A stretch of DNA of 64,000 nt, taken from the NCBI RefSeq assembly GCF_004340905.1, contig NZ_SLXD01000010.1:186001-250000 (forward strand), given 5' to 3'. Positions within the stretch are counted from its first letter, which is position 1, and each line of letters starts with the position of its first letter. A program made the position numbers and the translations under genes. This DNA comes from Rubrivivax gelatinosus. GTDB lineage: Bacteria > Pseudomonadota > Gammaproteobacteria > Burkholderiales > Burkholderiaceae_C. Below are positions 27,881-36,924 of the stretch, piece after piece. The notes beneath the pieces were generated by a model. That model was not told where the DNA came from. It saw only the letters and a program-made list of their open reading frames with translations, and made no database searches.

Positions 27881-29080
27881 TCAGCAACGTTCGAGGATAC
27901 CGGCGGCGCCCTGCCCCATGCCGATGCACATCGTCACCATGCCGTACTTGAGCTGCTTGCGGCGCAGCGCGTGCACGACGGTGGCGGCGCGGATCGCGCC
28001 GGTGGCGCCCAGCGGGTGGCCGAGCGCGATCGCGCCGCCCATCGGGTTGACCTTGGTGCGGTCGAGCTTGAGCGAGTCGATCACCGCCAGCGACTGGGCG
28101 GCGAAGGCTTCGTTCAGCTCGATCCAGTCCAGCTCGTCCTGGCTGATGCCGGCCGCGCGCAGCGCCGCCGGGATGGCCTCGATCGGGCCGATGCCCATGA
28201 TCTCCGGCGGCACGCCGCGCACCGCGAAGCTGACGAAACGCGCCAGCGGCTTCAGGTCGAAGGTCTTCAGCGCCTTCTCGCTGCAGACGATCAGCGCGCC
28301 AGCGCCGTCGCTGGTCTGCGAGCTGTTGCCGGCGGTGACGCTGCCCTTGGCGGCGAACACCGGCTTCAGCTTGGCCAGGCCTTCGAGCGAGGTGTCGCGG
28401 CGCGCGCCTTCGTCCAAAGCGACGGTGCGCGTCTTCGTGATCACCTGGCCGGTGGCGAGATCGGGCTGGCGGTCGTAGACCGTGACCGGGGTCATCTCGT
28501 CGGCGAACTCGCCGGCGTCCATCGCGCGGATCGCACGCTGGTGCGACTCGAGCGCGAACGCGTCCTGGGCCTCGCGGCCGACCTTCCACTGCTGGGCGAC
28601 CTTCTCCGCCGTCAGGCCCATGCCGTAGGCGATGCCGATGTTCTCGTCCTTGGCGAAGACCTCGGGGTTGAAGCTGGGCTTGTTGCCGCCCATCGGCACC
28701 AGGCTCATGCTCTCGGCACCGCCGGCAATCATCACGTCGGCCTCGCCGACGCGGATGCGGTCGGCGGCCATCTGCAGCGCGGTGATGCCGCTGGCGCAGA
28801 AGCGGTTGACGGTGACGCCGCCCACCGAGTGCGGCAGCCCGGCGAGCACCATCGCGGCACGCGCCATGTTCATGCCCTGCTCGCCTTCGGGGAAGCTGCA
28901 GCCGATGACCGCGTCCTCGATGGCCTTCGGGTCCAACGACGGCACCTGCGACAGCGCGTGGCGCACCGCAGCGACCAGCAGGTCGTCGGGCCGCGTGTTC
29001 TTGAAGTAGCCACGGCCGGACTTGCCGATCGGGGTGCGCGTGGCGGCGACGATGTAGGCGTCTTGCACTTGCTTGCTCAT
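27881..29080 (-). CDS. fadA: Acetyl-CoA C-acyltransferase (3-ketoacyl-CoA thiolase)
   Basis: 399 residues. Catalytic Cys95 is in VNRFCASG, the histidine in GGAIALGHPLGATGA, and the second cysteine in MCIGMGQGAAG. Cleaves 3-ketoacyl-CoA in the last step of beta-oxidation. Partner of the 3-hydroxyacyl-CoA dehydrogenase/hydratase encoded upstream, though a DUF559 gene now lies between them. The ATG overlaps the DUF559 stop by 4 bases. Confidence 0.94.
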   Translation of the reverse strand: MSKQVQDAYIVAATRTPIGKSGRGYFKNTRPDDLLVAAVRHALSQVPSLDPKAIEDAVIGCSFPEGEQGMNMARAAMVLAGLPHSVGGVTVNRFCASGITALQMAADRIRVGEADVMIAGGAESMSLVPMGGNKPSFNPEVFAKDENIGIAYGMGLTAEKVAQQWKVGREAQDAFALESHQRAIRAMDAGEFADEMTPVTVYDRQPDLATGQVITKTRTVALDEGARRDTSLEGLAKLKPVFAAKGSVTAGNSSQTSDGAGALIVCSEKALKTFDLKPLARFVSFAVRGVPPEIMGIGPIEAIPAALRAAGISQDELDWIELNEAFAAQSLAVIDSLKLDRTKVNPMGGAIALGHPLGATGAIRAATVVHALRRKQLKYGMVTMCIGMGQGAAGILERC

Positions 29081-29592
29081 GACGAGCTCCTTGTGTTGCG
29101 TTGTCCCGCCGACGCGGGCATATCTTGTGGGGCCCCCTCTGCCGCTTGCGGCAGAGGGCCTTGATTTGCTCCCTCTCCCGCTTGCGGGAGAGGGTTGGGG
29201 TGAGGGCTCCTCGCGTGCAGCCGCTCGAGGATCACGGACAGCACCGCGTCCGTCTCCGTCAAAACCTGACGGTTGTCGAAACGCAGCACCTCGAAGCCGG
29301 CTCGCTGCAGCGCCGCGGTCCGTCGGGCGTCAGCCGCCACGGCGTCCGGCTCGAAGTGCTGGCCACCGTCGATCTCGACGACGAGCCTGGCGTCCAGGCA
29401 GGCGAAGTCGGCGTAGAACGGACCGACCGGATGCTGGCGGAGGAACTTGAACCCGCCGAGGCGGCGGTCACGCAGTTGCGACCAGATCCGGCACTCGGCG
29501 TCGGTCGAGTTCTGCCGCAGCGCACGCGCCCTCACCCCGGCCCTCTCCCGCGAGCGGGAGAGGGAGGAAGAGGAGGCGCGCACCGGCATCAC
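29077..29592 (-). CDS. DUF559 (Vsr/restriction-endonuclease-fold) protein inside the fad operon
   Basis: 171 residues; residues ~28-125 form the DUF559 domain, a small PD-(D/E)XK-type nuclease fold related to very-short-patch repair endonuclease (core TDAECRIWSQLRDRRLGG, DFACLDARLVVEIDGGQH, FEVLRFDN). The first ~20 and last ~40 residues are encoded by the flanking palindromes (for example HPNPLPQAGEG) and are probably not functional. First codon GTG at 29592 followed by ATG. The protein role is unknown. It looks like cargo of the inverted-repeat element. Confidence 0.8.
   Translation of the reverse strand: MMPVRASSSSLSRSRERAGVRARALRQNSTDAECRIWSQLRDRRLGGFKFLRQHPVGPFYADFACLDARLVVEIDGGQHFEPDAVAADARRTAALQRAGFEVLRFDNRQVLTETDAVLSVILERLHARSPHPNPLPQAGEGANQGPLPQAAEGAPQDMPASAGQRNTRSSS
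29131..29206. repeat. Left palindromes of the DUF559 element
   Basis: Two palindromes: GGCCCTCTGCCGC-type at 29131-29160, and CCCTCTCCCGC/GCGGGAGAGGG at 29171-29194 followed by TTGGGGTGAGGG. The second is an inverted copy of the right-hand repeat. Confidence 0.85.
29529..29566. repeat. Right palindrome of the DUF559 element
   Basis: CCCTCACCCC then CCCTCTCCCGC/GCGGGAGAGGG (29541-29564). In opposite orientation to the left copy at 29168-29206, so the two bracket the DUF559 core as inverted repeats. Confidence 0.85.
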
Positions 29593-29602
29593 CGCGGACC
29601 CT

Positions 29603-31999
29603 TCAGTTCCTGACGGGCTTGCCGGTCTGCAGCATGCCCATGATCCGTTCCTGGGTCTTGGGGTTGTCCAGCAGCGAGCAGAAGCGCTCGCGCTCCATCG
29701 TCATCAGGTACTCCTCGGTGACCATCGAGCCGGCGTCGACGTCGCCGCCGCAGCAGACCTCGGCGATCAGCGTCGCGATGTGGAAGTCGTGCGCGCTGAT
29801 GAAGCCGCCGTCGCGCATGTTGGCGAGCTGGCCCTTGATCGTCGCCAGCGCGTTGCGGCCGGCCGCCGGGAACGCCACCTTGGCCGGCGCGCGCCAGCCG
29901 CTGTCGGCCATCGCCTTGGCCTGGGCCGTGGCGACGTACAGCAGCTCGTCCTTGTTCGGCACGATGACGTCGCCGTCGATCAGGTAGCCGAGCTTGCGCG
30001 ACTCGATGGCGCTGGTGCCGACCTTGGCCATCGCGGCGTTGGTGAAGCCGTCGGTCAGGAACTTCAGGATGTCGGCGTTGGCGTTGCCGGCCGCGGCCAT
30101 CTGCGCGGCGCGGCGCGCGATGTAGGTCAGGCCGCCGCCCGCGGGCAGCAGGCCGACGCCGACCTCGACCAGGCCGACGTAGGTTTCCATCGCCGCGACG
30201 CGGCGCGAGGCGTAAACCGACAGCTCGCAGCCGCCGCCCAGCGCCAGGCCGCGCATCGCCGCGACCACCGGCACCTGCGCGTAGCGCATGCGCAGCACCG
30301 CGTCCTGCAGCTTCTTGACCTCGGGCGCGATGCCCTTGGAGCCGGACTTCATGAACACCGGCAGCATCGACTCCAGGTTGGCGCCGGCCGAGAACACGTC
30401 GTCGGGCGACCAGATCACCAGCGCCTTGTAGCCGGCTTCGGCGAGTTCGATGGCCTTCACCAGGCCTTCGGTCACCGCCTGGCTGATCAGGTGCAGCTTG
30501 CAGGTGATGCTGAGGATCAGCACCTCGCCGTCGAGCGTCCAGACGCGCACGTCCTCATTGCGGAAGACCTCGGTGCCGGATTCGAGCGCGGCCTTGGCGC
30601 CCGAGCCGAGCACGTTCTCCGGGAAGTGCTGACGGCCATAGACCGCCAGCGCGCTGCGCGGCACGAAGGCCTGACGCGACGGGCTCCACGACCCGGCGGC
30701 GGTGTGCACGCCGCCGGCCTCGGCGACCGGGCCCTCGAAGGCCCAGGCCGGCAGCGGCGCGGCCGACAGCGCCTTGCCGGCTTCGATGTCGGCCTTGACC
30801 CATTCGGCGACCTGCTTCCAGCCGGCGGCCTGCCAGAGCTCGAACGGGCCCTGCTGCATGCCAAAGCCCCAGCGCATCGCGAAGTCGACGTCGCGCGCGT
30901 TGTCGGCGATCGCTTCCAGGTGCACCGCGGCGTAGTGGAAGGCGTCGCGCAGGATGGCCCACAGGAACTGCGCCTGCGCGTTGCTGCTCTCGCGCAGCAG
31001 CTTCAGCCGGTCGGCCGGCGCCTTCTTCAGCATGCGCGCGACGATCTCGTCGGCCTTGCCGGTGGACGGCACGTACTCGCCGCTGGCGAAGTCCAGCCGC
31101 AGGATGGTCTTGCCGTCCTTGCGGTAGAAGCCGGCGCCCGACTTCTGCCCCAGCGCGCCCTTGTCGATCAGCGCCTTGAGGACCGGCGGCGTCGCGTAGC
31201 TGGGGTAGAAAGGGTCGTCGGCGAGGTTGTCCTGCAGCGTCTTGATGACGTGCGCCATCGTGTCCAGGCCGACCACGTCCGCGGTGCGGAAGGTGCCCGA
31301 GCTGGCGCGGCCGAGCTTCTTGCCGGTCAGGTCGTCGACGACCTCGACCGAAAGCCCGAACTTCTCCGCTTCGTGGATCGTCGCCAGCATGCCGGCGATG
31401 CCGACGCGGTTGGCGATGAAGTTCGGCGTGTCCTTGGCGCGCACGACGCCCTTGCCGACCGCGGTGGTGACGAAGGCTTCGAGCTGGTCCAGCACCTCGG
31501 GCTGCGTCGCCGGGGTGGCGATCAGCTCGACGAGATACATGTAGCGCGGCGGGTTGAAGAAATGGATGCCGCAGAAGCGCGGGCGGATCGATTCCGGCAG
31601 CGCCTCGGCCAGCTTGGTGATCGACAGGCCCGAGGTGTTGCTGGCGACGATGGCGTGCGGCGCCAGCGAGCCGGCGATCTTCTCGTACAGCGCCAGCTTC
31701 CAGTCCATGCGCTCGGCGATGGCCTCGATGACGAGGTCGCACTCGGCGAGCAGGTGCAGGTGTTCCTCGTAGTTGGCCTGCACGATGCGCGCGCCGTCCT
31801 CGGGCACGCCCAGCGGCGCGGGCTTCAACTTCTTCAGGCTGTCGACGGCCTTGGTGACGACGCCGTTCTTCGGGCCTTCCTTGGCGGGAAGATCGAACAG
31901 GACGACGGGAACGTTGACGTTCACCAGATGGGCGGCGATCTGCGCGCCCATCACGCCGGCGCCGAGCACGGCGACCTTGCGGACGTGGAATCGATTCAC
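29603..31999 (-). CDS. 3-hydroxyacyl-CoA dehydrogenase/enoyl-CoA hydratase, dehydrogenase-first (FadN-type)
   Basis: 798 residues. The NAD-binding domain comes first (VAVLGAGVMGAQIA at about 9-22, with the HFFNPP catalytic block) and the crotonase domain last (SPDDVFSAGANLE, GLALGGGCELSVYA), the reverse of E. coli FadB and like Bacillus FadN. Catalyses hydration and oxidation of acyl-CoA in beta-oxidation. I prefer GTG at 31999, which has AGGAG six bases before it; an ATG at 32023 overlapping the DUF2147 stop would add eight residues. Confidence 0.93.
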   Translation of the reverse strand: MNRFHVRKVAVLGAGVMGAQIAAHLVNVNVPVVLFDLPAKEGPKNGVVTKAVDSLKKLKPAPLGVPEDGARIVQANYEEHLHLLAECDLVIEAIAERMDWKLALYEKIAGSLAPHAIVASNTSGLSITKLAEALPESIRPRFCGIHFFNPPRYMYLVELIATPATQPEVLDQLEAFVTTAVGKGVVRAKDTPNFIANRVGIAGMLATIHEAEKFGLSVEVVDDLTGKKLGRASSGTFRTADVVGLDTMAHVIKTLQDNLADDPFYPSYATPPVLKALIDKGALGQKSGAGFYRKDGKTILRLDFASGEYVPSTGKADEIVARMLKKAPADRLKLLRESSNAQAQFLWAILRDAFHYAAVHLEAIADNARDVDFAMRWGFGMQQGPFELWQAAGWKQVAEWVKADIEAGKALSAAPLPAWAFEGPVAEAGGVHTAAGSWSPSRQAFVPRSALAVYGRQHFPENVLGSGAKAALESGTEVFRNEDVRVWTLDGEVLILSITCKLHLISQAVTEGLVKAIELAEAGYKALVIWSPDDVFSAGANLESMLPVFMKSGSKGIAPEVKKLQDAVLRMRYAQVPVVAAMRGLALGGGCELSVYASRRVAAMETYVGLVEVGVGLLPAGGGLTYIARRAAQMAAAGNANADILKFLTDGFTNAAMAKVGTSAIESRKLGYLIDGDVIVPNKDELLYVATAQAKAMADSGWRAPAKVAFPAAGRNALATIKGQLANMRDGGFISAHDFHIATLIAEVCCGGDVDAGSMVTEEYLMTMERERFCSLLDNPKTQERIMGMLQTGKPVRN

Positions 32000-32019
32000 G
32001 GAATGCTCCTGGTTGGTAT

Positions 32020-32454
32020 TCATTCGACCCGCTGCCAGGTCTGGTTGCGATAGAAGGGGCCGATGAAGCCGCGCACTTCGAGCGTCTTGCCGCCGTCCTT
32101 GGGCGTCAGGCGCACGCGGTAGCTCTTGCCGTTGTTCGGGTCGAGGATCGTGCCGCCGTCCCAATAGGGCTCGTCGGCGTTCTTGCGCACGTTCTCGAGG
32201 ATGGTCATGCCCAGCACCGGCTGGCCCTTGCGGGCGTCGCTGCACTTGTCGCACCTGGCGTCCTGCTTGGACGGATCGAGCAGCTTCTCGATGCGCCCGC
32301 CGAGCACGCCGGCCTCGTCGACGATGCGCACCAGCGACTTCTCCTTGCCGGTCTCGTCGTCGATCGTGCGCCACAGGCCTTGCGGCGTGGCCTGGGCCAT
32401 CGCCACCGAAGAGGCGGCGGCCAGGACGAGGGCGATCCAGTTGCGCTTGTGCAT
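32020..32454 (-). CDS. Secreted DUF2147 protein
   Basis: 144 residues, signal peptide cleaved near AMAQA (about residue 21). The body matches DUF2147 (GLWRTIDDETGKEKSLVRI, a CxxC pair in RCDKCSD, and DGGTILDPNNGKSYRV). Periplasmic; function unknown. It lies between the acyl-CoA dehydrogenase and the hydroxyacyl-CoA dehydrogenase in the same operon, as in other Burkholderiales, so a role linked to fatty acids or envelope lipids is possible. Confidence 0.88.
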   Translation of the reverse strand: MHKRNWIALVLAAASSVAMAQATPQGLWRTIDDETGKEKSLVRIVDEAGVLGGRIEKLLDPSKQDARCDKCSDARKGQPVLGMTILENVRKNADEPYWDGGTILDPNNGKSYRVRLTPKDGGKTLEVRGFIGPFYRNQTWQRVE

Positions 32455-32499
32455 GCTTGTCTCCTTCGTTGTCGCGGGCCCGTTCGGGCCCGTCGGGGA

Positions 32500-34287
32500 T
32501 CAGAACAGCGACTCGTCCATCGCCATCAGCGCATCGGAACCGGAACGCGCCGTGCGGATCAGGCCGGCGGTCTCGGGCAGCAGCTTGGCGAAGTAGAAAC
32601 GCGCGGTGTGCAGCTTGGCGGTGTAGAACGGGTCGCCGGAACCCTGCTTCTCCAGCGCCACCTTGGCCATGCGCGCCCAGAAGTAGGCGAACACGAGGTC
32701 GCCGCAGACGCGCAGGTAGTCGACCGCGGCGGCACCCACCTCATCGGTGTTGCGCATCGCCTTCATGCCGAGCTCGGTCGTCAGCTTGGTGACCTTGTCG
32801 CCGAGGTCGGCCAGCGGGTTGACGAACTCCTGCATCGATTCGTTGACGCCTTCCTCCTCGATGAACTCGGCGACGATCCGGCCGAACTTCTTCAGCTTCT
32901 TGCCGTTGTCGCCCAGCACCTTGCGGCCCAGCAGGTCCAGCGATTGCACGGTGTTCGTGCCTTCGTAGATCATGTTGATGCGCGCGTCACGCACGAACTG
33001 CTCGATGCCGGTGCCGCGGATGTAGCCGCTGCCGCCGAAGACCTGCATGCAGTGCGAGGTGGCGACCCAGGCGTTGTCGGTCATGAAGGCCTTGACGATC
33101 GGCGTCAGCAGCGCCACGAGGTCGGCGCACTCGGCGCGTTCGTCCTCGTCGTCGGAGGCGATCTCGCGGTCCAGCAGCAGCGCGGTGTACAGCGCCAGCG
33201 CGCGGCCGCCCTCGGCGTAGGCGCGCGCCGTCAGCAGCATCTTGCGCACGTCGGGGTGCACGATGATCGGGTCGGCCGGCTTGTCCGGCGCCTTCGGGCC
33301 GGTGAGGCTCCTCATCTGGATGCGGTCCTTGGCGTAGGCCACGGCCATCTGGTAGGCGGTCTCGGTCAGGCCCAGGGCCTGGCAGCCGACGCCCAGGCGG
33401 GCGGCGTTCATCATCACGAACATCGCCTGCAGGCCGCGGTGGGGCTCGCCGACCAGCGTGCCGACGGCGCCTTCCAGCGACAGCTGGCAGGTGGCGTTGC
33501 CGTGGATGCCCATCTTGTGCTCGACGGCGGTGCAGAAGATGCCGTTGCGCTCGCCGATCGAGCCGTCGGCCGCGACCTTGTACTTGGGCACGACGAACAG
33601 CGAGATGCCCTTGCTGCCGGCCGGCGCGTCCGGCAGGCGCGCCAGCACCAGGTGCACGATGTTCGGCGTGATGTCGTGCTCGCCGGCGGAGATGAAGATC
33701 TTCTGGCCGGTGATGCTGTAGGTGCCGTCGGGCAGCGGCTCGGCCTTGGTGCGCAGCATGCCGAGGTCGGTGCCGCAGTGCGGCTCGGTCAGGCACATCG
33801 TGCCGGTCCACTCGCCGCTGGTCAGCTTGGGCAGGTAGGTGTTCTTCTGCCACTCGGTGCCGTGCGCGCTGAGGCACTCGTAGGCGCCGTGCGACAGGCC
33901 GGGATACATGGTCCAGGCCTGGTTGGCCGAGTTCAGCATCTCGTACAGGCACTGGTTCAGCAGCACCGGCAGGCCCTGGCCGCCGAAGGCCGGGTCGCAG
34001 CTCAGGCTGGGCCAGCCGCCTTCGACGTACTGCTCGTAGGCCTGCTTGAAGCCCTTGGGCGTGCGCACCGCGTGGCTGGCCGGGTCCAGCGTGCAGCCTT
34101 CGGCGTCGCCGCTGGCGTTGATCGGCGCGGCCACCCCGGCGGCGAACTTGCCGGCTTCCTCGATGACGGCGTTGATCGTGTCGGCGTCGATCTCGGCGTG
34201 CCGCGGCAGCTGCTTGAGGGTGGACGCGACGTCGAGCACTTCGTGCATGACGAACTGCAGGTCGCGAAGCGGCGGGGTGTAGGACAT
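32500..34287 (-). CDS. Acyl-CoA dehydrogenase (long, FadE-like)
   Basis: 595 residues, FAD enzyme for the first step of beta-oxidation. It has an N-terminal extension (SYTPPLRDLQFVMHEVLDV), the FAD/substrate blocks MCLTEPHCGTDLG and TGQKIFISAGEHDI, and the YEGTN region holding the usual catalytic glutamate, plus a C-terminal helical extension of the DUF5617/acyl-CoA dehydrogenase C type. The ATG at 34287 has GGAGCG upstream. First structural gene after the TetR regulator. Confidence 0.93.
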   Translation of the reverse strand: MSYTPPLRDLQFVMHEVLDVASTLKQLPRHAEIDADTINAVIEEAGKFAAGVAAPINASGDAEGCTLDPASHAVRTPKGFKQAYEQYVEGGWPSLSCDPAFGGQGLPVLLNQCLYEMLNSANQAWTMYPGLSHGAYECLSAHGTEWQKNTYLPKLTSGEWTGTMCLTEPHCGTDLGMLRTKAEPLPDGTYSITGQKIFISAGEHDITPNIVHLVLARLPDAPAGSKGISLFVVPKYKVAADGSIGERNGIFCTAVEHKMGIHGNATCQLSLEGAVGTLVGEPHRGLQAMFVMMNAARLGVGCQALGLTETAYQMAVAYAKDRIQMRSLTGPKAPDKPADPIIVHPDVRKMLLTARAYAEGGRALALYTALLLDREIASDDEDERAECADLVALLTPIVKAFMTDNAWVATSHCMQVFGGSGYIRGTGIEQFVRDARINMIYEGTNTVQSLDLLGRKVLGDNGKKLKKFGRIVAEFIEEEGVNESMQEFVNPLADLGDKVTKLTTELGMKAMRNTDEVGAAAVDYLRVCGDLVFAYFWARMAKVALEKQGSGDPFYTAKLHTARFYFAKLLPETAGLIRTARSGSDALMAMDESLF

Positions 34288-34324
34288 GGGAACGCTCCTG
34301 GAGAGGAAAGGGACGAGACGGAGT

Positions 34325-34981
34325 TCAGGTCCGCGAATCGGGGGCTGCGGCCGGCGGCTGCCAGTCGGCGACGAGGCGCTCGAAGCCGCGCCGTGCGCGG
34401 TCCAGCACCCCGGTGTTGCGCAACAGCCGGGCATCGTGGTGCAGCGCGAGGATCAGCCCGTGCATCTCGAACAGCAGCTGCGACGGGTCGGTTTCGGGGC
34501 GCAGATGGCCTTCCTCGACGGCCATCGCGATCGCACGCTGCAGCGCCAGGTGCCAGGCGCGCACCATCGAGACGAGCGCGTCGCGCACCGGGCCGGGCCG
34601 GTCGTCGAACTCGACCGCGCCACTGATGTAGATGCAGCCCGAGTCCAGCTCGACCGAGACGCGGCGGATCCAGCGCTCGAACAGCGCCCGCAGCCGCGGC
34701 AGGCCGCGCGCCTCGGCCATCGAGGGGAAGAAGACCTCTTCCTCGAAACGCGTGTGGTACTCGCGGATGACCGAGATCTGCAGCTCCTCGCGCGAGCCGA
34801 AGTGGGCGAAGACGCCCGACTTGCTCATCTGCATCATCTCGGCCAGCGTGCCGATCGACAGCCCCTCCAGCCCCATGTGCGAGGCCAGGCCCAGCGCCGC
34901 ATCGAGGATCGCCGCGCGGGTCTGCTGGCCCTTTTGCAGCGACTTCACGGACGCCGGACGGGAGGTGGTGGAGGAAGCCAA
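34325..34981 (-). CDS. TetR-family regulator of the beta-oxidation operon
   Basis: 218 residues; helix-turn-helix in the first 60 residues (GLEGLSIGTLAEMMQMSKSGVFAHFGSREEL pattern), then a ligand domain with a cysteine/ILE block SGCIYISGAVEFDDRPGPVRD. Divided by 37 bases from the acyl-CoA dehydrogenase, so it heads the operon. It is likely to sense an acyl-CoA and repress the operon from the palindrome at 35002, which overlaps its own promoter region. Confidence 0.9.
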   Translation of the reverse strand: MASSTTSRPASVKSLQKGQQTRAAILDAALGLASHMGLEGLSIGTLAEMMQMSKSGVFAHFGSREELQISVIREYHTRFEEEVFFPSMAEARGLPRLRALFERWIRRVSVELDSGCIYISGAVEFDDRPGPVRDALVSMVRAWHLALQRAIAMAVEEGHLRPETDPSQLLFEMHGLILALHHDARLLRNTGVLDRARRGFERLVADWQPPAAAPDSRT

Positions 34982-35001
34982 GTTTTTGCAGGCAAAAAAT
35001 C

Positions 35002-35013
35002 GAACGATCGTTC
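35002..35013. promoter_or_regulatory. Palindromic operator, probably for the TetR regulator
   Basis: GAACGATCGTTC is a perfect 12-base palindrome in AT-rich surroundings (AAAAAAT on the left, TATTTT on the right), 21 bases before the TetR start codon. Position and form fit a TetR-family operator controlling the operon and perhaps the divergent HNH gene. Confidence 0.75.
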
Positions 35014-35152
35014 TATTTTGCCGACTCGAGCTTGAGCCGGCCAGCTGTTGGGGCCATTGCCTCGGGAAAGTCCCTAGAGCAACGGGCCTCCACGCTGCCT
35101 GTCATCAAAGCGTGGTTGCGGCAGGCACGGATCTTGTTTACGCTGCCTGTTC

Positions 35153-35710
35153 ATGGATGTGCTGCAACTCGATGTATCGGGTCGGCCACAGGCGTGGATC
35201 ACGCCTCGCGAGGCCGCGATCCTCTATGCCAGCGACGGCGTCGCCTGGACGCTGGGCAAGACCTTCCAGGTGCTGCGCGGTGGCATCCAGCGCGCCACCG
35301 GGCTGCAGTCGCGCATCGAGGTGCACCCCATCATCGCGGTGCGCGGCGCGATCCCCAGCCGCGCCTGGCGCCACACGCCGGCGATCACCAACCACAAGCT
35401 CTTCGTGCGCGACCGCGGCATCTGCGCCTACTGCGGCGGCCACTTCGACTTCGACGACCTGACACGCGAGCACATCGTGCCGGTCTCGCGCGGTGGGGTG
35501 GACAGCTGGATGAACTGCATCACCGCCTGCCGCGGCTGCAACGGCCACAAGGCCGACCGCCTGCCCGAGGAAGCGCACATGACGCTGCTGTACCTGCCCT
35601 ACGTGCCCAGCCTGCACGAGGACATGATCCTGCGCGGCCGGCGCATCGTCGTCGACCAGATGGACTTCCTGCTCGCGTCGGTGCCGCGCAGCAGCCGGCT
35701 GCACGGCTGA
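35153..35710 (+). CDS. HNH endonuclease-like protein
   Basis: 185 residues. The HNH/zinc region runs from CAYCGGHFDFDDLTREHIVPVSRGG to CITACRGCNGHKADR: two CxxC pairs hold a structural zinc, and the His-Ile-Val-Pro and Asn-His residues form the catalytic site. This short chromosomal family is widespread in beta-proteobacteria, with unknown role; it is not obviously linked to a mobile element. Divergent from the TetR gene. Confidence 0.88.
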   Translation: MDVLQLDVSGRPQAWITPREAAILYASDGVAWTLGKTFQVLRGGIQRATGLQSRIEVHPIIAVRGAIPSRAWRHTPAITNHKLFVRDRGICAYCGGHFDFDDLTREHIVPVSRGGVDSWMNCITACRGCNGHKADRLPEEAHMTLLYLPYVPSLHEDMILRGRRIVVDQMDFLLASVPRSSRLHG

Positions 35711-35845
35711 CGCGCCAGCGGGCGCAACGAATCTTTACCGCCACCGGCCGTGCCGGGCGCCATCCCGGGCCCGGCTTTCCGGCACCATCGGCGTGTCAAC
35801 GCGGCCCGACCGGCCGCGTTGCACTGTCATGAGGAGGGTTCCCCG

Positions 35846-36313
35846 ATGAAGCGCCTGATCGCCGCCGCCGCCGTGCTGGCACTGGCGGCCTGTTCCACCA
35901 CCAGCCCCGACGTCATCAGTCCCGGTGACGCGCAGCGCATGAGCACCGTGATCGACGCCACCGTGCTGTCGACCCGTCCCGTCGTCGTCGAAGGCTCGCA
36001 GAGCGGCATCGGCGGCGTCAGCGGCGGCGTCATCGGCGGCATCGCCGGCTCGAGCGTCGGCGGGCGGCGCGAGAGCGTTGCGGTCGGCGTGATCGGCGCC
36101 GTGGCCGGCGCGGTGGTCGGCAACGCCGTCGAGCGCATGGGCACTCGCGAGGACGCGGTGGAGATCCTGGTCCAGCTCAAGAGCGGCGAACGCCGCGCGA
36201 TCGTGCAGGCCAAGGGCAACGAGAACCTGCAGCCCGGCGACCCGGTGATCATCGTCACGACCGGCGGCAAGGTCCGCGTGAGCAAGGCGCCGCAAGTCAG
36301 CACGGCGCGCTGA
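35846..36313 (+). CDS. Outer-membrane lipoprotein with glycine-zipper 2TM domain (SlyB/Pcp-like)
   Basis: 155 residues. Lipobox LAAC with Cys at about residue 16, then a Gly-rich double hairpin (GIGGVSGGVIGGIAGSSVGG and GVIGAVAGAVVGNAVE) of the glycine-zipper 2TM family and a C-terminal beta-rich part. Lipid-anchored in the outer membrane, where relatives affect envelope stability. A GAGGAGGG ribosome site precedes the ATG. Convergent with the CBS gene. Confidence 0.9.
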   Translation: MKRLIAAAAVLALAACSTTSPDVISPGDAQRMSTVIDATVLSTRPVVVEGSQSGIGGVSGGVIGGIAGSSVGGRRESVAVGVIGAVAGAVVGNAVERMGTREDAVEILVQLKSGERRAIVQAKGNENLQPGDPVIIVTTGGKVRVSKAPQVSTAR

Positions 36314-36333
36314 CGCTCGCTGCCGCAGCCGGC

Positions 36334-36924
36334 TCAGGCCAGCATCTGCGGCAGGTCGGCGAAGCTGTTGGCCACCGGCACGATGTCGACCGGGCGGCCC
36401 AGCTGGCGCTCGATCTGCGAGCGCGAGACGATTCCCCGCAGCCGCGGCGGCACACCCGGGCCGCCACCGTCGACCACCAGCAGGTGGTTGCGCCCCAGGC
36501 GCTTGAGCGTGGCGACCAGATTGCCGACGCGGGCGCCCTGCAAGCGAGCATGGTCGATCGCATCCAGCCGCGAACGCGGTGTCATCACGTCCTCGACCGT
36601 GATCTCGTCCCAGCGCAGGCCACGCTCCTGCACCAGGCGCAGCGCGCGTTCGCCGCGCAGGTCGGTGGTGGTGATCAGGCCTTCGATCGCCGGCCACTCG
36701 CCCACGACGAACAGCATGCGCACCCCCAGATAGATCATCGCCTGCTCGGCGCGGCGCAAGGTCGCGGCCGGCAGCACGGTGGCCGCCTTCACCTGCGTCA
36801 GGTCGGTCATCACCGACACCGCGGCCGAGTCGAGCGTGACCGGGAAGGTCTGCCAGGGCTGGGCCTGCGCCAGCACGGCGCCGGCCTCCAGGCTGCGGGT
36901 GGACAAGGCGGTCTCCAGGCTCAT
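36334..36924 (-). CDS. CBS-domain protein
   Basis: 196 residues with a tandem CBS pair (LPAATLRRAEQAMIYLGVRMLFVVG and VEDVMTPRSRLDAIDHARL...LLVVDGGGPGVPPRLRGIVSRSQIERQL). Such modules bind adenosine nucleotides and signal energy state. There is no attached catalytic domain, so its partner is unknown. ATG at 36924 with AGGTCAGC upstream. Confidence 0.85.
   Translation of the reverse strand: MSLETALSTRSLEAGAVLAQAQPWQTFPVTLDSAAVSVMTDLTQVKAATVLPAATLRRAEQAMIYLGVRMLFVVGEWPAIEGLITTTDLRGERALRLVQERGLRWDEITVEDVMTPRSRLDAIDHARLQGARVGNLVATLKRLGRNHLLVVDGGGPGVPPRLRGIVSRSQIERQLGRPVDIVPVANSFADLPQMLA

Noticed and set aside
29447..32053. 868-codon plus-strand frame
   Set aside because: Antisense of the FadN-type gene.
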